A DNA stretch of 64,000 nucleotides, taken from Ariolimax columbianus (taxonomy: Eukaryota; Mollusca; Gastropoda; Stylommatophora; Arionidae). Positions 46,345 to 57,774 of this stretch are shown here, piece after piece (the stretch's first letter is position 1; every line of letters starts with the position of its first letter). Under the pieces are notes generated by a model that was given only the letters and a program-made list of their open reading frames with translations, was not told where the DNA came from and searched no databases. Made by a program: the position numbers and the translations under genes. The stretch covers positions 24,308,848 through 24,372,847 of the forward strand of contig JAVGWX010000018.1 in the NCBI GenBank assembly GCA_036924085.1, read 5' to 3'.

Positions 46345-46923
46345 ATTAAGACCAGGGCATCCAACATTGTGACATGATTGGAAGGTAACAGTAGTCCTGT
46401 TCTGTCCTCTTCGTGTACCACATAGGTGCCAATGATGTGTTTATGATGGTGCATACAATGATGAAAATATTAATGAATAAGATGAGCGATGACAACAATA
46501 AATCTACGTTAATCAAAGGAGATGTAGCGTCATACGTCATTATCTTACAGAGAGCAGCCGACTCGAATATTAGAAAGTAATCCAGGTCAACAATTTCTGC
46601 TGGTAGAGCAATGGTACAACTCAGGAGGTCGAAGACGGCCAGGAGAAGGATGAAGACATTCTGTGTGCTCCGCTTGAGTCTGAACCCAAACACGTAACAC
46701 AGAAGGCTGTTACCCACAATTCCTACAACTATTAACACTCCCAAGTAGACCATACAGAGAAGCAAAGTTTTTTCTGAATCTGCTGTTAGCTTCGGTCAGG
46801 TACACAGGGGCGTTGTTTGCAGTTAATGTTGTCAGGATGTTTTCCGTGGTTCTCAATGAGGATTCATTTCAATCAATTTCCTGAAAGGTCTCAACAAGAG
46901 CATCGGCCACTGCTAGCACATCC
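46345..46923 (-). pseudogene. Class A GPCR pseudogene in the inverted-repeat loop
   Basis: From a minus-strand ATG at 46923 (MDVLAVADALVETFQEID) a TGA follows at codon 19. The frame then reads NAPVYLTEANSRFRK and shifts at an A run. The next frame (46765-46346) has TM1 LGVLIVVGIVGNSLLCYVFG with the GN motif, an intracellular RLKRSTQNVF, and TM2 ILLLAVFDLLSCTIALPAEI with the conserved Asp. CKI may mark the top of TM3. The next hydrophobic stretch (INVDLLLSSLILFINIFIIV) does not look like a normal TM3, and no DRY motif follows. It is intron-free in this span and about 190 residues long, against 300 or more for the family. It seems to be a dead, internally shortened copy of a rhodopsin-family receptor. 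Confidence 0.75.
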
Positions 46924-47259
46924 ATTGTATATCGAATTATGACCACATCAATTGAGCTACATCAATTAACGTATTCTTCAATAGCTCACTTCTATGAATC
47001 CCGTCCAAAAATGACTGTCGCATATAGGTACGATCTGAGTGAATATATGGTAAAGGGAAACATAATTGAAAAAGTATGTACTCGCTAATTGGCTGACACA
47101 AATTGGTGGTCGTGTAGCTTCCGCCGAAACTGGTGTACTACGTGATACAATCTTCCTGCTCAAGTTGGGACAGCCGTGTGAACATTTGTATTCCTCTGTA
47201 TAAGTCGTTTTAGGACCAGATTTATTTCTATACTTTTTATATAGTGTTTGATTTCTCTC

Positions 47260-47293
<34 letters not shown>

Positions 47294-47570
47294 GGTTGTC
47301 TTTCTCTGTAGCTGTTACACACACGCGCACACCTCTGCCTCCTCATCCACCAGTGTTCCCACCTTTTTCTTGTCAGCTCTACCTCTTCCTCTACCATCCT
47401 CCAAACTGAGTCAGATATCTAATGAGAACTTATTCAGATATTGAGGTTTTTCTATCATTTACCATATCATATGTGTTCTTTCTTAACTCCCCGACGAACA
47501 CCTTCTAATTGTAACAAAGTTACTTTTTGTATTTGTAACCAAACTAAACTTCCGTCTAAATATTCTGGTT
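46924..47570. other. Rest of the inverted-repeat loop
   Basis: Sequence between the GPCR remnant and the right arm. It holds a (CT)n run at 47255-47293. The 139-residue minus-strand ORF here is an artefact of that run. Nothing else is recognised. Confidence 0.5.
47255..47293. repeat. (CT)n microsatellite
   Basis: Nearly pure CT dinucleotides with a few interruptions, inside the loop of the inverted repeat. Confidence 0.95.
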
Positions 47571-48388
47571 ACTTTTGACATTTACTTTTTGCCGAAATAG
47601 TTCACGCGCTAGCAACCTCGCGTACAACCATCGCTATTAAAACTGATACTGCCATTGCTCGACTACAGACTTCCTCCAAGGAGACAGTTGTAGTTATAGC
47701 CATGTGTTTCCAATGGCCAAATTAGAAATAATGTGCCTAAATTAATTATTAAATACTTTTCGTTGGCCGTCTTATCCCTTTAAAAGACCTGCTGTGTACT
47801 TTCTGTCCTGGTATGGCTGAGAAATCTGACGATTTATTTTCGATATATTTTAGACTTTCAGCCATTGAATCAAATGTTCTGTTCTATTTTTAAAAATTGT
47901 CTGTAATGTTGAAATAAATAAATAAAGGAATGGTTAGATACCAAGCTAAGACGAAAACAAATACGAAACGTACGTTTCGACCAAAAGGCTTTCATCAGGG
48001 ACAAAGAGAAATAAAAATATATCAGCCAGCGAAGGGAAGAATACATTTTAAATAAAAGATGTGAACACAGAGGGCTTTGGTCAGAATTTTGTAGTCTACG
48101 TTCAGGAGAGAAATTGGTCTGTAGTTTTTGGCCTCTAGCTTGTCACTGTCTGGTTTATGGATCAGTGTAATGTAAGCTTCATTAAGGCTATTTGGCAATT
48201 CGCCTGTTTCAAATGCTTCATTTAAAACTTTTAAAAGGGTGGGTCCAATACTGTCAAAGAAAGTTACGTAGAACTCCAGGGTCAAGCCGTCAGAACCTGG
48301 GCTTTTGTTTTTCTGAAAGGAGTCGAGTGAGTTTTTTTAAGTCAAATAAGGACAGGGGTGAAATGAGGGCATCCCTGTCTGTGTCTAT
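47571..48388 (-). repeat. Large inverted repeat, right arm
   Basis: Reverse complement of 45482-46300. Its minus strand carries the same L1/Tx1 RT fragment (MTLEFYVTFFDSIGPTLLKV) with the same abrupt end after TKAL. It differs from the left arm by substitutions and a few small indels. Beyond 48388 an unrelated RTE-like fragment starts. Confidence 0.92.
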
Positions 48389-48404
48389 TAATTTGCCACT
48401 TCAG

Positions 48405-48850
48405 GTAACAATCCTAACCCATATGTTTGGTCTGTATCGTTCTGAGACATTGCAGCAAATGAATGGGAAAATAAATACTTGTAGGATTTTGAGATGTAGT
48501 TACCGAAAGATGAATAAAGTGAACTGGACAGAAAAATACAATAAAACGAAAGGGTGTTGGTGAAAGTGGAAGAGGAAAAAAACGAAGACTGACCTGGCTG
48601 GGACAACCTACATCATGAGAGCCCAGTTAAGAAAGTCTTGGAAGACAGAACACAAGGATAGAGAGGAAGGGACAGGTCAAGATTTTCATTTGAGACACAA
48701 GCATGCAGAGACAAGGCCCCTGAAGACGTATGCTGAGTTGAAGCACATGACAGGCAGAAATGGAAACACAGAATCCTGAGGCTGCAAACAGTCCGAGGAC
48801 AGAATAACTTGATGATGATGATCTTGATGATGATGATACATATTTATATA
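48405..48850 (+). mobile_element. RTE-like LINE, 3' tail with (GAT)n
   Basis: Decayed C-terminus: MFGLYRSETLQQMNGKINTC (a SETW-region relic), KVNWTEKYNK, RAQLRKSWKTEHKDREEGTG and LKHMTGRNGNTE. It is followed by a GATGATGAT-type tail at 48812-48840. No functional frame remains. Confidence 0.65.
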
Positions 48851-49189
48851 CCCACATACACCATCATCATCATCGTCATTATCATCACTGACTTGTCATT
48901 CCAGAGGACAGAGTCCAACACTACATCTGGTTTGCCCGAACCAGTTGTTTGCAGTGCAGATTCAGCTGCAGTGATTTTTACATGGTCAGGCTGCTAGTAC
49001 CATGTACAACCTTCCATGTCTGCTTCTTGCAACAAACTGTGTGTATATATGTCTGTGATGTGTGTGTGTTTATGTGTGTCTGATAGAATTATGTCTGATA
49101 GAGAGAGAGAGAGAAAGGTAAAAAGAGAAGAGTATGTGATATATGTGAATACATACATGTATATGTTCATATATACATACATATACCTA

Positions 49190-49460
49190 TTGCTGTACAC
49201 AGGAAATGTTAGACCAGCTTTAGAATATGGAATGACAGTCTGGGTTGCAAATTGACAATCCAAATTGTAATTGCCAAGTTTATGAAGGAAATAGATGCAG
49301 TTATTTGAAGACAATGAAGAAGGATAGAAAGAAACAACATTTTTAAAAGAGGAGAAAGATAAAAAAGAAAATGAAGAAGAAGATGAGCCACAAAAAAATC
49401 AGAAGAGGGCAAAGAAGAAGAAGAAGAATTTTAAAAAGGAGAAGAAGAAGAAGAGGACAT
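49190..49460 (+). mobile_element. Short I/Nimb-like LINE fragment plus (GAA)-rich tract
   Basis: LYTGNVRPALEYGMTVWVAN (49195-49255) corresponds to LYTGRVRPVLEYGIAAWTTA in LINE A. Purine-rich GAAGAAGAA sequence follows from about 49310 to 49455. A very short, dead copy or an internal deletion product. Confidence 0.55.
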
Positions 49461-49829
49461 AAATGCTTACCTCTTGATTAATCCAGATAATTCGTTTTAC
49501 TTGATTATATTTTTTATGGCCTACTCTTGCTGACACTTCCTCCCTTGCGCAAAGTGTTGTGGATTGGTTATATTATATCTTGATTTTGTAGTTGTCATAT
49601 ATCATCTGTCTGTCTGGCTTATGATCTTCCTCGTACCCTGTCATCAGATTTTTTGTGTAAGGCTCATGTTGGTAGAAGATGATCTGGTTCCATTTCCATG
49701 AGATGAACTAGTTATTATGATTGCTGTCTTCTTAAATATTAGACGTAGGAAATGGTTTCCGCAATATTTGTCAGGTTATAATTTCTTATCACGTCTCAAC
49801 TATTGACATTAATTACTTTCATGAGTATG
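49461..49829. other. No gene recognised
   Basis: T-rich sequence with nothing recognisable. Confidence 0.45.
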
Positions 49830-50040
49830 GCTAACAAGGTGGGGATCAATATGATCCCCGCAGTAGTGAGCGTCATGCAGATGAAGCTAAGTATCGTACA
49901 ACTGCCTCTGAAGGACCCATCATTAGCACGTTCAGTGTGTGAGTAAAGCTACTACAACTCGCCACTAGGCGTTCTTTTCAATGCGCACAAAAGAGTAAAC
50001 ATGCTCATCATGGGCATTAAACAACAACAAATTACCTGAA
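49830..50040 (+). mobile_element. SINE-like repeat 'B', copy 2
   Basis: Matches the reverse strand of 6497-6740 over GTAGTGAGCGTCATGCAGAT, AAAGCTACTACAACTCGCCA and the 3' end GGGCATTAAACAACAACAA. The (CAA)n tail marks the 3' end. Confidence 0.6.
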
Positions 50041-51440
50041 ATATTTATTTCACACAATGTTGTTTCTTTCACTTGTGCCTTTTCAAACTCTTAATGAAAG
50101 ATACATTCAAAGCCAGTAAGGAGGCGACAAAGAAGCATGCAGTGAGGTACCGGAAGATCTTAAAAGTTTTGAATATCAGAACTAGCCCCTGCCAATGATA
50201 GGATCCTGATCACCAAAATCAAAGGCATATCGCAAAGTCTACATGGAAGAGCTTAAGAAGAGTGAAATAATCATCAGCAGCTCTAATATATAAGTTGTGG
50301 TGATCTCAAGAGAGAAGAGGCTTCAGATTACCAAGGAAAAACAGCTGATGAAACACGTTAACGAGTTCTAATACTCTGATGCTACAATAGACAACAATGG
50401 TGTAATCAAATATCAGTTGACTACCAAAAGAGCAGCTTCATGTAGACATTTTCTATGTCAATTCCTGAGGATTCTTCAGCTAAGGTGAAATAATTCAGAA
50501 GAAAAAGTTTCAGAATACCGCTCCACACACAAATGAGTCTCAGCTTACGGATGTGGATTATTGAAAATGACTACAAGCCACACAAAATAGCCTCCATTCT
50601 CAGAAATGAGGTATTTATAAAAGATAGACCAAATAGCAAGCAGGGACAAGGATATAAATCAGGTAATTCGTAACAATATTCAAACATTTTTATATTGTTT
50701 TATTTTACTATTATATTTCTTCTTTGATGTTGTCTTGTTAATAAGAAATTAATTTGTGATTCTACACCTGGGCTGTTCCGCATATACCATATTTTGATAT
50801 GACTGTTCTTGTAAGGAAGATGATGTTTATAATTGCTAAGTACATAGATTTATAAGCTCTTCTTCATTGTTATTCCATTCTCATGTGGTGTCCCCAAACA
50901 TTACTCAGCAATATTCATGTGCTGATTTTTGTTTTCGCTATTCAGAAATTACAATCACTCATTTTGATTAGATAATCCTTCTCATTGACGCTAATGACAA
51001 TGTCTGAAAGAATTCCTTTCTGTCTTCTTCATTTTGATTTTCTTTGCACTTAGTGCAGACCTAGATAATTGTTGTTTTTCCACATTAAACTGTTTGTAGA
51101 CACATTACTCTTTCACTGATATACCCTTCTTTCTCAGTGAACTTTGCTTTCTTTGGATGGGCAAAAGACACCTACACCATGTTTGGCACTCTTTGTTGTG
51201 TCTATATTGCTCTATTTTAGTACAGTTTTCATTGAGCTCCTTGATGTGCTGTCCTTTTTATCTTGTATCTACTAGCACTATAATGTATCTATCTTCAGTC
51301 CACTTATGTCGTTAGAGGTCGTGGGGATGTGCAACCTCCTTTGTTTCATATTTTTTTTGGCAGGTGAAAATCCACTGCTGACTTGCCAGGTCAATCCTAG
51401 CATCTATTAGCCCCTGGAATATACAATCGCCTATTTTTGA
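50041..51440. other. No gene recognised
   Basis: About 1.4 kb with only short ORFs and no motif. Possibly decayed element DNA at 50070-50650, but I cannot name it. Confidence 0.4.
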
Positions 51441-51535
51441 TACTAGTAGAGGTGGAAGCGTAAATTAGAGCAAGGTAGACCTGCAGCCTGTCAGGCACTA
51501 TCTAAGCCGCTCCACTAACCACATAACCAAGACCT
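51441..51535. repeat. Segment shared with SINE-like repeat 'C'
   Basis: TTAGAGCAAGGTAGACCTGC and AGCCTGTCAGGCACTATCTA match 17431-17530 and, in reverse, the end of 62645-62990. Confidence 0.6.
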
Positions 51536-51727
51536 GTTCTTATGGCCACACAGTCCCCTTTTTTTGCAACATATTCTCTGTGGGACGTGAATTTCTAGAA
51601 TAGTTTTAGTAGATTTTTAACTTGAATTTTGCACGAGCAGCGACCGTTAGGCCTACTCTTTTAGATTTCCAACTGCTGAGGTATTTTTAACGTGCGTGCC
51701 ACTGCACACAAGACTTTTGGGTGTCTT

Positions 51728-51765
51728 ATATATATATATATATATATAAGATATATATGTATATC
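51728..51765. repeat. (TA)n microsatellite
   Basis: TATATA tract with a few interruptions. Confidence 0.9.
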
Positions 51766-51899
51766 TTATTTTATTTGTAAGTTCTGTAAACTCCGACACC
51801 TTTCCAGAAGTTTACTAACATTTAATGCTGCTATTGTATTTGTGTGCCTTTTCCGCACTCTCTTAACATTTGAAATCTATATTTGGGATCAAGATACTA

Positions 51900-52525
51900 A
51901 GCAGTGCATGAGCTGTAGCGGTCAGCGACCCAAAGCTGACTGCTAGTGTCCAGAGCTGCCAAGATCCTTCTCCACCACCACATGGTGATCTTGGATAACA
52001 GACTGCAATAGGGCAGACTGGAAAAGGAAAAGGGATTGAAGAGAGAAGGATAACTGGGTACTCAAAACTTACCAAACTGGAGTTTGATGTGTCGGACCGA
52101 AAGGTGCAAATATCACAGTCAAACTGTAAACTACAACATTCCGTTCTCCAAGCTACATCCTCTTCTTCTTTTTCTGTGTTCGTTCTCAATCTTCCACTAC
52201 CAAGCCCTGAAACGGCTTTGTAAGTAGTAAGATGTAGTCGGAAGAACAGAAAGCGTTGTTTCGCTAGTTTACAGCTTGACTGCGATATTTGCACTATTTG
52301 GTCTGACACATCCATCTTGCAAAGCTCTTTTCAGGTTTGTTTGACTGCCGAAGATGGATGTGTCGAACCAAAAGGTGCAAATATCACAGTCAATCTGTAA
52401 ACTAACGACACAACGCATTCTGTTCTCTGAACTACATCCTGCTACTTGCAAAGTCCTGTTAGGTCTTGGTAGTGGGAAATTGAGAATGAACGCAGAAGAA
52501 GGAGAAGAAAAAGGTTTGTTTGAGA
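51900..52525. repeat. Interspersed repeat 'A', three alternating copies
   Basis: A long forward copy (51900-52190) is followed by a short reverse copy (about 52190-52345) and a short forward copy (52345-52525). Each carries GGTGCAAATATCACAGTCAA or its complement. The last copy ends in a GAAC-GCAGAAGAAGGAGAAG tail. The middle and outer copies can pair as hairpins. Confidence 0.8.
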
Positions 52526-53016
52526 ATGAACGCAGAAGAATCTATATTCCATTTAGATCAGCCAATTTAACTCCTTTAATGTCTCTGTAGCATTCAAGAA
52601 TTGATTGTTGGCTTGCTATGTTGCTTACAGCAGCAGCAGATCTCTTTACAACTGAATTGGTTAACCTCGTCTCCACCTCCTTCCACTTTGACGTAGTGTT
52701 GGATTTTAGGAAACTAAACAAAAATATTTGATTAAAAAAATAGTATATCGCCATTTACGGAATATAAAGACAGACTTAGATTCAAATGATCTAGGGATAT
52801 GCTTCTGAATTTGCCTTCTGAGCAGGCCTGAACATCAATAGCAGTTACTATAATTGAGGATGAAGTTTTAAGCTTCATTGCACAAAATATCAGCTTTTAT
52901 GACATGATGTGTCCAGTTCCCTCATATATCCTTTGTTAACTGTCAGATTACCACTTACATCTTGGTAGACAGAAGCGTTGAGTGTTATAATAAATCTGAT
53001 ATTTTCATCTTATCAT
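52526..53016. other. No gene recognised
   Basis: AT-rich spacer before a SINE. A 20-base stretch (TGAGAATGAACGCAGAAGAA) at about 52521 repeats one at 52482. Confidence 0.45.
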
Positions 53017-53262
53017 CTTGTTTGTTTTTTTTGCGTTCGCCTTATTTCTCTATTCCCCAAGGCGGTGTGCGTTGCACTGAGGTTTTTATTTTGCGCCTGT
53101 CGGCCCAGTGCATCCGACTTCAGCAAGCATTTTATGTAAGGGTCTGCTTCATCCTGCATTTTCTAAGAGTTTGCTTCCCCGGGGGAATGGCCGGTGCTGT
53201 GATGGGGATCGAACCCAGCACCTTCGGATCGTGAGCCGTACCACTAGGCCACGCCGTCCCAT
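53017..53262 (-). mobile_element. tRNA-derived SINE, copy 2
   Basis: The best-preserved copy of the family at 12047-12306. The reverse strand has the A-box-like GTGGCCTAGTGGTAC and B-box GGGTTCGATCCCC. A body with GGATGCACTGGGCCGACAGG follows, then an A-rich tail. Confidence 0.88.
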
Positions 53263-53299
53263 ATCTTGTTTGTTTAAATATAGCACCTTCGTACCTATA

Positions 53300-53875
53300 A
53301 GTGATGTACAAATATGTTGTGTGTTTGGAGAACCATCTGGTTGCTAGTCTGGAAAAGTTCCAAGAGAGAACAAAAAACAGACTACTAAGGAAAAGCTCCA
53401 ACCGTCTGGCCAGAGCAATCCACAGAAAACACGTAGACATTCTTGAAGCTGAAACCGAAAAGTGTGAATCACTCATTCCAGAACCCTGGACACGGAGCCA
53501 GGACTTGTTCAAAATAATCTTGGAGATTCCAGGGTTAACAAAGAAAAGTGAGCAGTCGGCAACAGTGCAAAAAATCCACGTTCTACAGGAGCTCAAGTAA
53601 ATACCATCAAATCATGGACACGTGTACACAGATGGATCTGCCTCGGTCAGCGATAAAAGGGGAGGCAGTGGAATCTACATCAAACACTCCAATGGCGACA
53701 CAGAAAATCACTCCATACCAGCAGGAGAAATTTGTACCAATTTCAGAGCTGAAGCAAGAGCTGTTCATGCAGCAACTCAGATTCTTATCAGACAAAACAT
53801 AACTACAAGGAAAACAGTGATTCTAACAGATTCCAGGAGTGTACTCCAAGCCATCTCAAGCCCCAAATAAGATGC
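53300..53875 (+). pseudogene. I/Nimb-like LINE family B, RNase H fragment
   Basis: The 99-residue frame at 53301-53600 covers the linker upstream of RNase H (VASLEKFQERTKNRLLRKSS, then SNRLARAIHRKHVDIL). After a stop, a frame at 53622-53870 gives RNase H: YTDGSASVSDKRGGSGIYIK, TNFRAEARAVHAATQ and VILTDSRSVLQAISSPK. It ends at a stop and the element sequence stops there. The same lineage continues further in the copy at 58780-59511. It lacks RT and 3' end. Confidence 0.8.
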
Positions 53876-53897
53876 TTTAGAACTGTCAAATGGACAT

Positions 53898-53925
53898 TTC
53901 ACCCCTAGGCCACGCCGTCTGACCT
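53898..53925 (-). repeat. Fragment of the tRNA-derived SINE head
   Basis: CCCTAGGCCACGCCGTCT matches the start of the SINE at 53262 and 56574. It directly follows the truncated LINE B copy. Confidence 0.6.
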
Positions 53926-53994
53926 GTAGAAAAGGTTGATTGTCTATTACTGGCTATTTGCATAGAACAAGGGTCAGCAAACTTGTTTGTGTAT

Positions 53995-54400
53995 TACACA
54001 AAATCTTGTTATGTTACTTTATGGCACAGAAACATGGACACTGAATAACAAGTTAGAAAAAAATATTGAAGCCTACGAAGTATGGTTATATAAAAGATTG
54101 AGTCTCATTTCTTGAAAAGAGAAAAAAACAAATGTAGAGGAATTGAAAAGTTGGATTTGAAAAGAAAATTAATGACAAAAATTAGGGTTAGACAGTTATT
54201 TTAGTCATATAACAAGACATACCTCCTTGTTGAAGACCATACTAGAGCTGTTCAAGAGGCAGACAATGTTTTAAGTTAGTGGATAGCATCAGGAGATGGA
54301 CTGGAAAAAGTATGTCAGATTGCGCTATTATGGCAAGAGTACACTGGAGATACATTGTAGCAAGCCTTCGATGCGGAGATGGGATTTGAACTGAACTGAT
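53995..54400 (+). mobile_element. RTE-like LINE, 3' tail
   Basis: Decayed C-terminus with KHGH (for ETWT), NIEAYEVWLYK-like sequence, then LVDSIRRWTGKSMSDCAIMA and VASLRCGDGI, the usual DGT-type end of this group. Frames are broken by stops and indels. Confidence 0.65.
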
Positions 54401-54654
54401 TTCTGTTAAATATTTACCATTATAAAAAAAGAGGCCTTAGAGCACACGATCACAGTTGGCAATGGGACAGAGGGTGTCAAAGAGAGAAACTACTTAACAG
54501 TTTAACATTATGGGAAGAAAGATTGGTCTATGCCAGAATTCATTTTAAAAAACACTCAGGGCATATGGTTGTGAAGATCCATGATTGACAAACCAGATGA
54601 TATGGCACATGATAATGATTATAATTGTTCTTCTTCAACTTTGGCATTCATCCT

Positions 54655-55378
54655 GAAAAGAATGTTTTACTCCAGTAAATTCCGTGCAGAAGCAAAGGCA
54701 CTGACGGCCGCAGCTGAGATTGTAATACAAGATAAAGATATCCACCATAAAAAAATAGTATTCCTGACTGATGCCGCATCAGTATTACGCAGCGCATAAA
54801 CAACACAAAGATGAAGATCTCGAGCAATGTGTGTTCTCCCTGATACAGCTCTCTGCAGAACACCCAAGGTAGGTCATAAAGTGGATCCCATCCCACTACA
54901 ATATTGAAGGCAATGAAGCTGCAGACAAACTAGCAAAGTGTGGAGGAGTATCCCCACAAACAGACCTGAGTATCACATATAAAGAGGCCAAGACCATAAT
55001 TAAAGCCAACTTGAGAGGAAAATGGGCTGATCAACACCCCGAACTTCCAAAAAGAAGACAGCTACTTTAACTTAAATAGAGAGCAGCAAGTCATCACCTT
55101 CAGACTGAGAACTGAGCATAACAGACTCGAGAGTCATCTTTACAACAAAATGAGGATTTGGGACAGATGACAAGTGTCCATGTGGGGAGCATACCATGAC
55201 CGTGGAACACATCCTACAAAACTGCACACTCACGCAGGAAAAGAGAGAACAATATGAGACAAAAGCTGTATGGAGACAAAATAGCCTTACAAACAATGGT
55301 GTCCTTTGTAAGAGAAACCAGGACCTTGATCTGAGGATGAACGAAGAAGCAAAGAATGTTTGTGATGTTATGTCATAG
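54655..55378 (+). mobile_element. I/Nimb-like LINE family C, RNase H to C-terminus
   Basis: Starts at FYSSKFRAEAKALTAAAEIV, with VFLTDAASVLRSA, a stop, then a WIPSHYNIEGNEAADKLAKC-like region in another frame. Next come TFRLRTEHNRLESHL and CPCGEHTMTVEHILQNC, then LTQEKREQ. The element ends near a TAG at 55376. It differs clearly from families A, B and D. Several frameshifts are present. Confidence 0.75.
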
Positions 55379-55590
55379 TTTACAGCCGAGGTTGCGTTAT
55401 CTGTACCTTTTGGCCCAACACATCTGATTTCGACAGGGCATTTTGGATCAGGTTTATCTTCAATCTCTAATCTCCTAGTCAGGCTGCATGGTTGCAGTCT
55501 GTTTTCAGGGCTGTCACATGAGGGCAGAATAGGGTCGCTGACCCCTTGATGCAAGTAGCCAGCTATGAGTCACTGGTTGCTGTCAGCTTA
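55379..55590 (-). repeat. Interspersed repeat 'A', copy with diverged core
   Basis: The reverse strand shares the GTAAACTATGAC, GCGACC and CAGACTGCAACC blocks with other 'A' copies, but is more diverged. Confidence 0.6.
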
Positions 55591-55939
55591 TTCCCTGCTG
55601 CATCTTGGGTCCCCATAATTATAATGATGATGATGTCAGTTTCAAGTATATTGCATCTACTACAATCCTTGCTTTGAAAAATCATACATCTACAAGTAAT
55701 CTCATAAACACCAGAAAATGAAAACTTTGGTCGTTGCAACTGGACTAATTTTTTTAATAACAAATTTGTTCCCACAAATAAAAGGTACAATTAAAATGAA
55801 ACTGCAGCAGTAATGAATGTCAAAAGTTGATAAAAAATATATTACAGGTATGGCTTTTTCTGCACAGGGACAGAAACAAATAAGTGTTAAAATTGTGGTT
55901 AAATTTTCAGCAAGAAAAATGAACATTTGATCAATATGA

Positions 55940-56290
55940 ATCTAATTGCTGCAGAGACATGGACAAACACAATTAATGGAAGACAAATTGAAAGTAACCC
56001 AGGCCTCTCTTGAAAGGCGCTTGATCAAATTCACTCTCGGTAACCAATACATGCAAAATCTCCACAATTCTGAAATATGATTATATGAATGACAAGGTAA
56101 TCTATGTAGATTAGCCAAAACATAGATAGGCAGATCACATGTTTTGATAAAATGATGGTCGATGGAGCATGGCAACAGAAATCTGGTTCCCCCCCAAAAA
56201 AAACAAGTCTTTTGGAGATGAAATTGGAACCCACAGCAACGCTGTGGATTGAGTCATAAAGATCAAGCCAAGATCATCAATATCAAGAAT
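55940..56290 (+). mobile_element. RTE-like LINE, 3' tail (relative of 34660-34995)
   Basis: The same region as the C-terminus of the element at 32525-34995: TAGGCAGATCACATGTTTTG, GATGGAGCATGGCAACAG and GGAACCCACAGCAACGCTGT correspond position by position. Decay is strong and no frame is open. Confidence 0.65.
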
Positions 56291-56356
56291 TTGGTTATTG
56301 GTTCTGCATGCTGTCATAGCCAGGAGTGAAATTAAGGATGAGCTCCAGTTATTTTT

Positions 56357-56574
56357 TTTTTTTTAACGTTAGCCTTATTTATCTATTCCCTAAGGCGGTA
56401 TGCGTTGCACTGTGGTTTTTGTTTTGCGCCTGTCGCCACAGTACATCCAACTTCTTCCTGCATTTTCTAAAGGTTTGCTTCCCCGGAGTAACGGCCGGTG
56501 CTGTGATGGGGATCGAACCCAGCACCTTCAGTTTGTGAACTGTGTCACTTCACCACTAGCCCACGCCGTCCCCC
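56357..56574 (-). mobile_element. tRNA-derived SINE, copy 3
   Basis: The reverse strand carries the B-box GGGTTCGATCCCC and the GGGGAAGCAAACC block. About 30 bp present in copy 2 are deleted from the body. The tail is a run of As (Ts on the plus strand, 56351-56363). Confidence 0.85.
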
Positions 56575-57384
56575 AAAGATCGAGATCAAGAATCTAATTA
56601 TTGGTTCTGCATGCTGTCATGCCAGGAGTGAAATTAAGGATGCCAGTTCTAACTAAGCAAGCACAACATATAGTCTCTGGTAGCAAATTTCCAACTCCTG
56701 ACAAGACTGTTGCGATGAGCAAGGGAAGGGATAAGGTTCAAGTCTTTGACACCCTAAAACTAGAATGCTATAAATAGTTGATGAAGCCAATAAGGTTGTA
56801 ATTAATCTAGGAGGAGAAAACTGTCAGCTTCAAACCACAGCTGCCTTACAGGTAATCTAGCGGATAGTGAGAGACAACCAAAATAAAATGACTTGCGAGA
56901 AGTTGATGTAGAGGTCACTATAGCTGAGAAGTGAAGCTGCTCACCTCTCGAGAATGAACGAAAGCACGAAATGGTGGATGTTTGCTTCCCAAAAGTTTCA
57001 AGGGACCCCCTGATAGATCACCGTCTAGAGTTATCAGAAACAGACAATAAACTTGAGGGTTTTGTGTACACACCATGCACAAGAAAGAACATTTGCGAGT
57101 TGAAAATATAAAAGGGGGGGGCTGTTAGCCACTGTCTGGGCAAAATTTCTAAAGGTAATGAAATTATTACCCAAAGTGGCTGCATGAAGGTAAAAAAAAG
57201 GCAACTTCGCCATCATACAAATATACAAAGGTAAATCACCCATTTGTCTACACACTTGATTATAAGTATATACAGCAACAACAAAAAGATGTTTACATCC
57301 CCAGGGGTAGAAGATGAGGAACTAAGAAGTCTTCTATGAAGACAAAAAGCTCGGATACAACAGCTCAGCTGTCAAATGTACTAG
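56575..57384. other. No gene recognised
   Basis: No coding motif. GAGAAAACTGTCAGCTTC and CAGCTGCCTTACAGGTAA near 56815-56860 weakly resemble the 5' region of LINE A2 at about 28470-28510. I do not assign it. Confidence 0.4.
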
Positions 57385-57735
57385 ACAGAATGACTTAAGG
57401 TACAGCTGTCAAGTGTACCAGATAGAATGACTCAGATACAGTCTAGCTGCCAAGTGTACCAAACAGAATGACTCAGATACAGTCTAGCTGCCAAGTGTAC
57501 CAAACAGAATGACTCAGATACAGTCTAGCTGCCAAGTGTACCAAACAGAATGACTCAGATACAGTCTAGCTGCCAAGTGTACCAAACAGAATGACTCAGA
57601 TACAGTCTAGCTGCCAAGTGTACCAAACAGAATGACTCAGATACAGTCTAGCTGCCAAGTGTACCAAACAGAATGACTCAGATACAGTCTAGCTGCCAAG
57701 TGTACCAAACAGAATGACTCAGATACTGCAACAAG
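57385..57735. repeat. 41-bp minisatellite, ~8 units
   Basis: Very uniform 41-bp units with CAGATACAGTCTAGCTGCCA and AGTGTACCAAACAGAATGAC. The first units are less regular. Confidence 0.95.
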
Positions 57736-57774
57736 CTATCGAATCCACAAGCACTGATAACTTTTGCACCTGCT

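Noticed and set aside
46978..47397. A 139-residue Arg/Glu-rich protein
   Set aside because: The frame is created by the (CT)n microsatellite at 47255-47293 and has no known motif.
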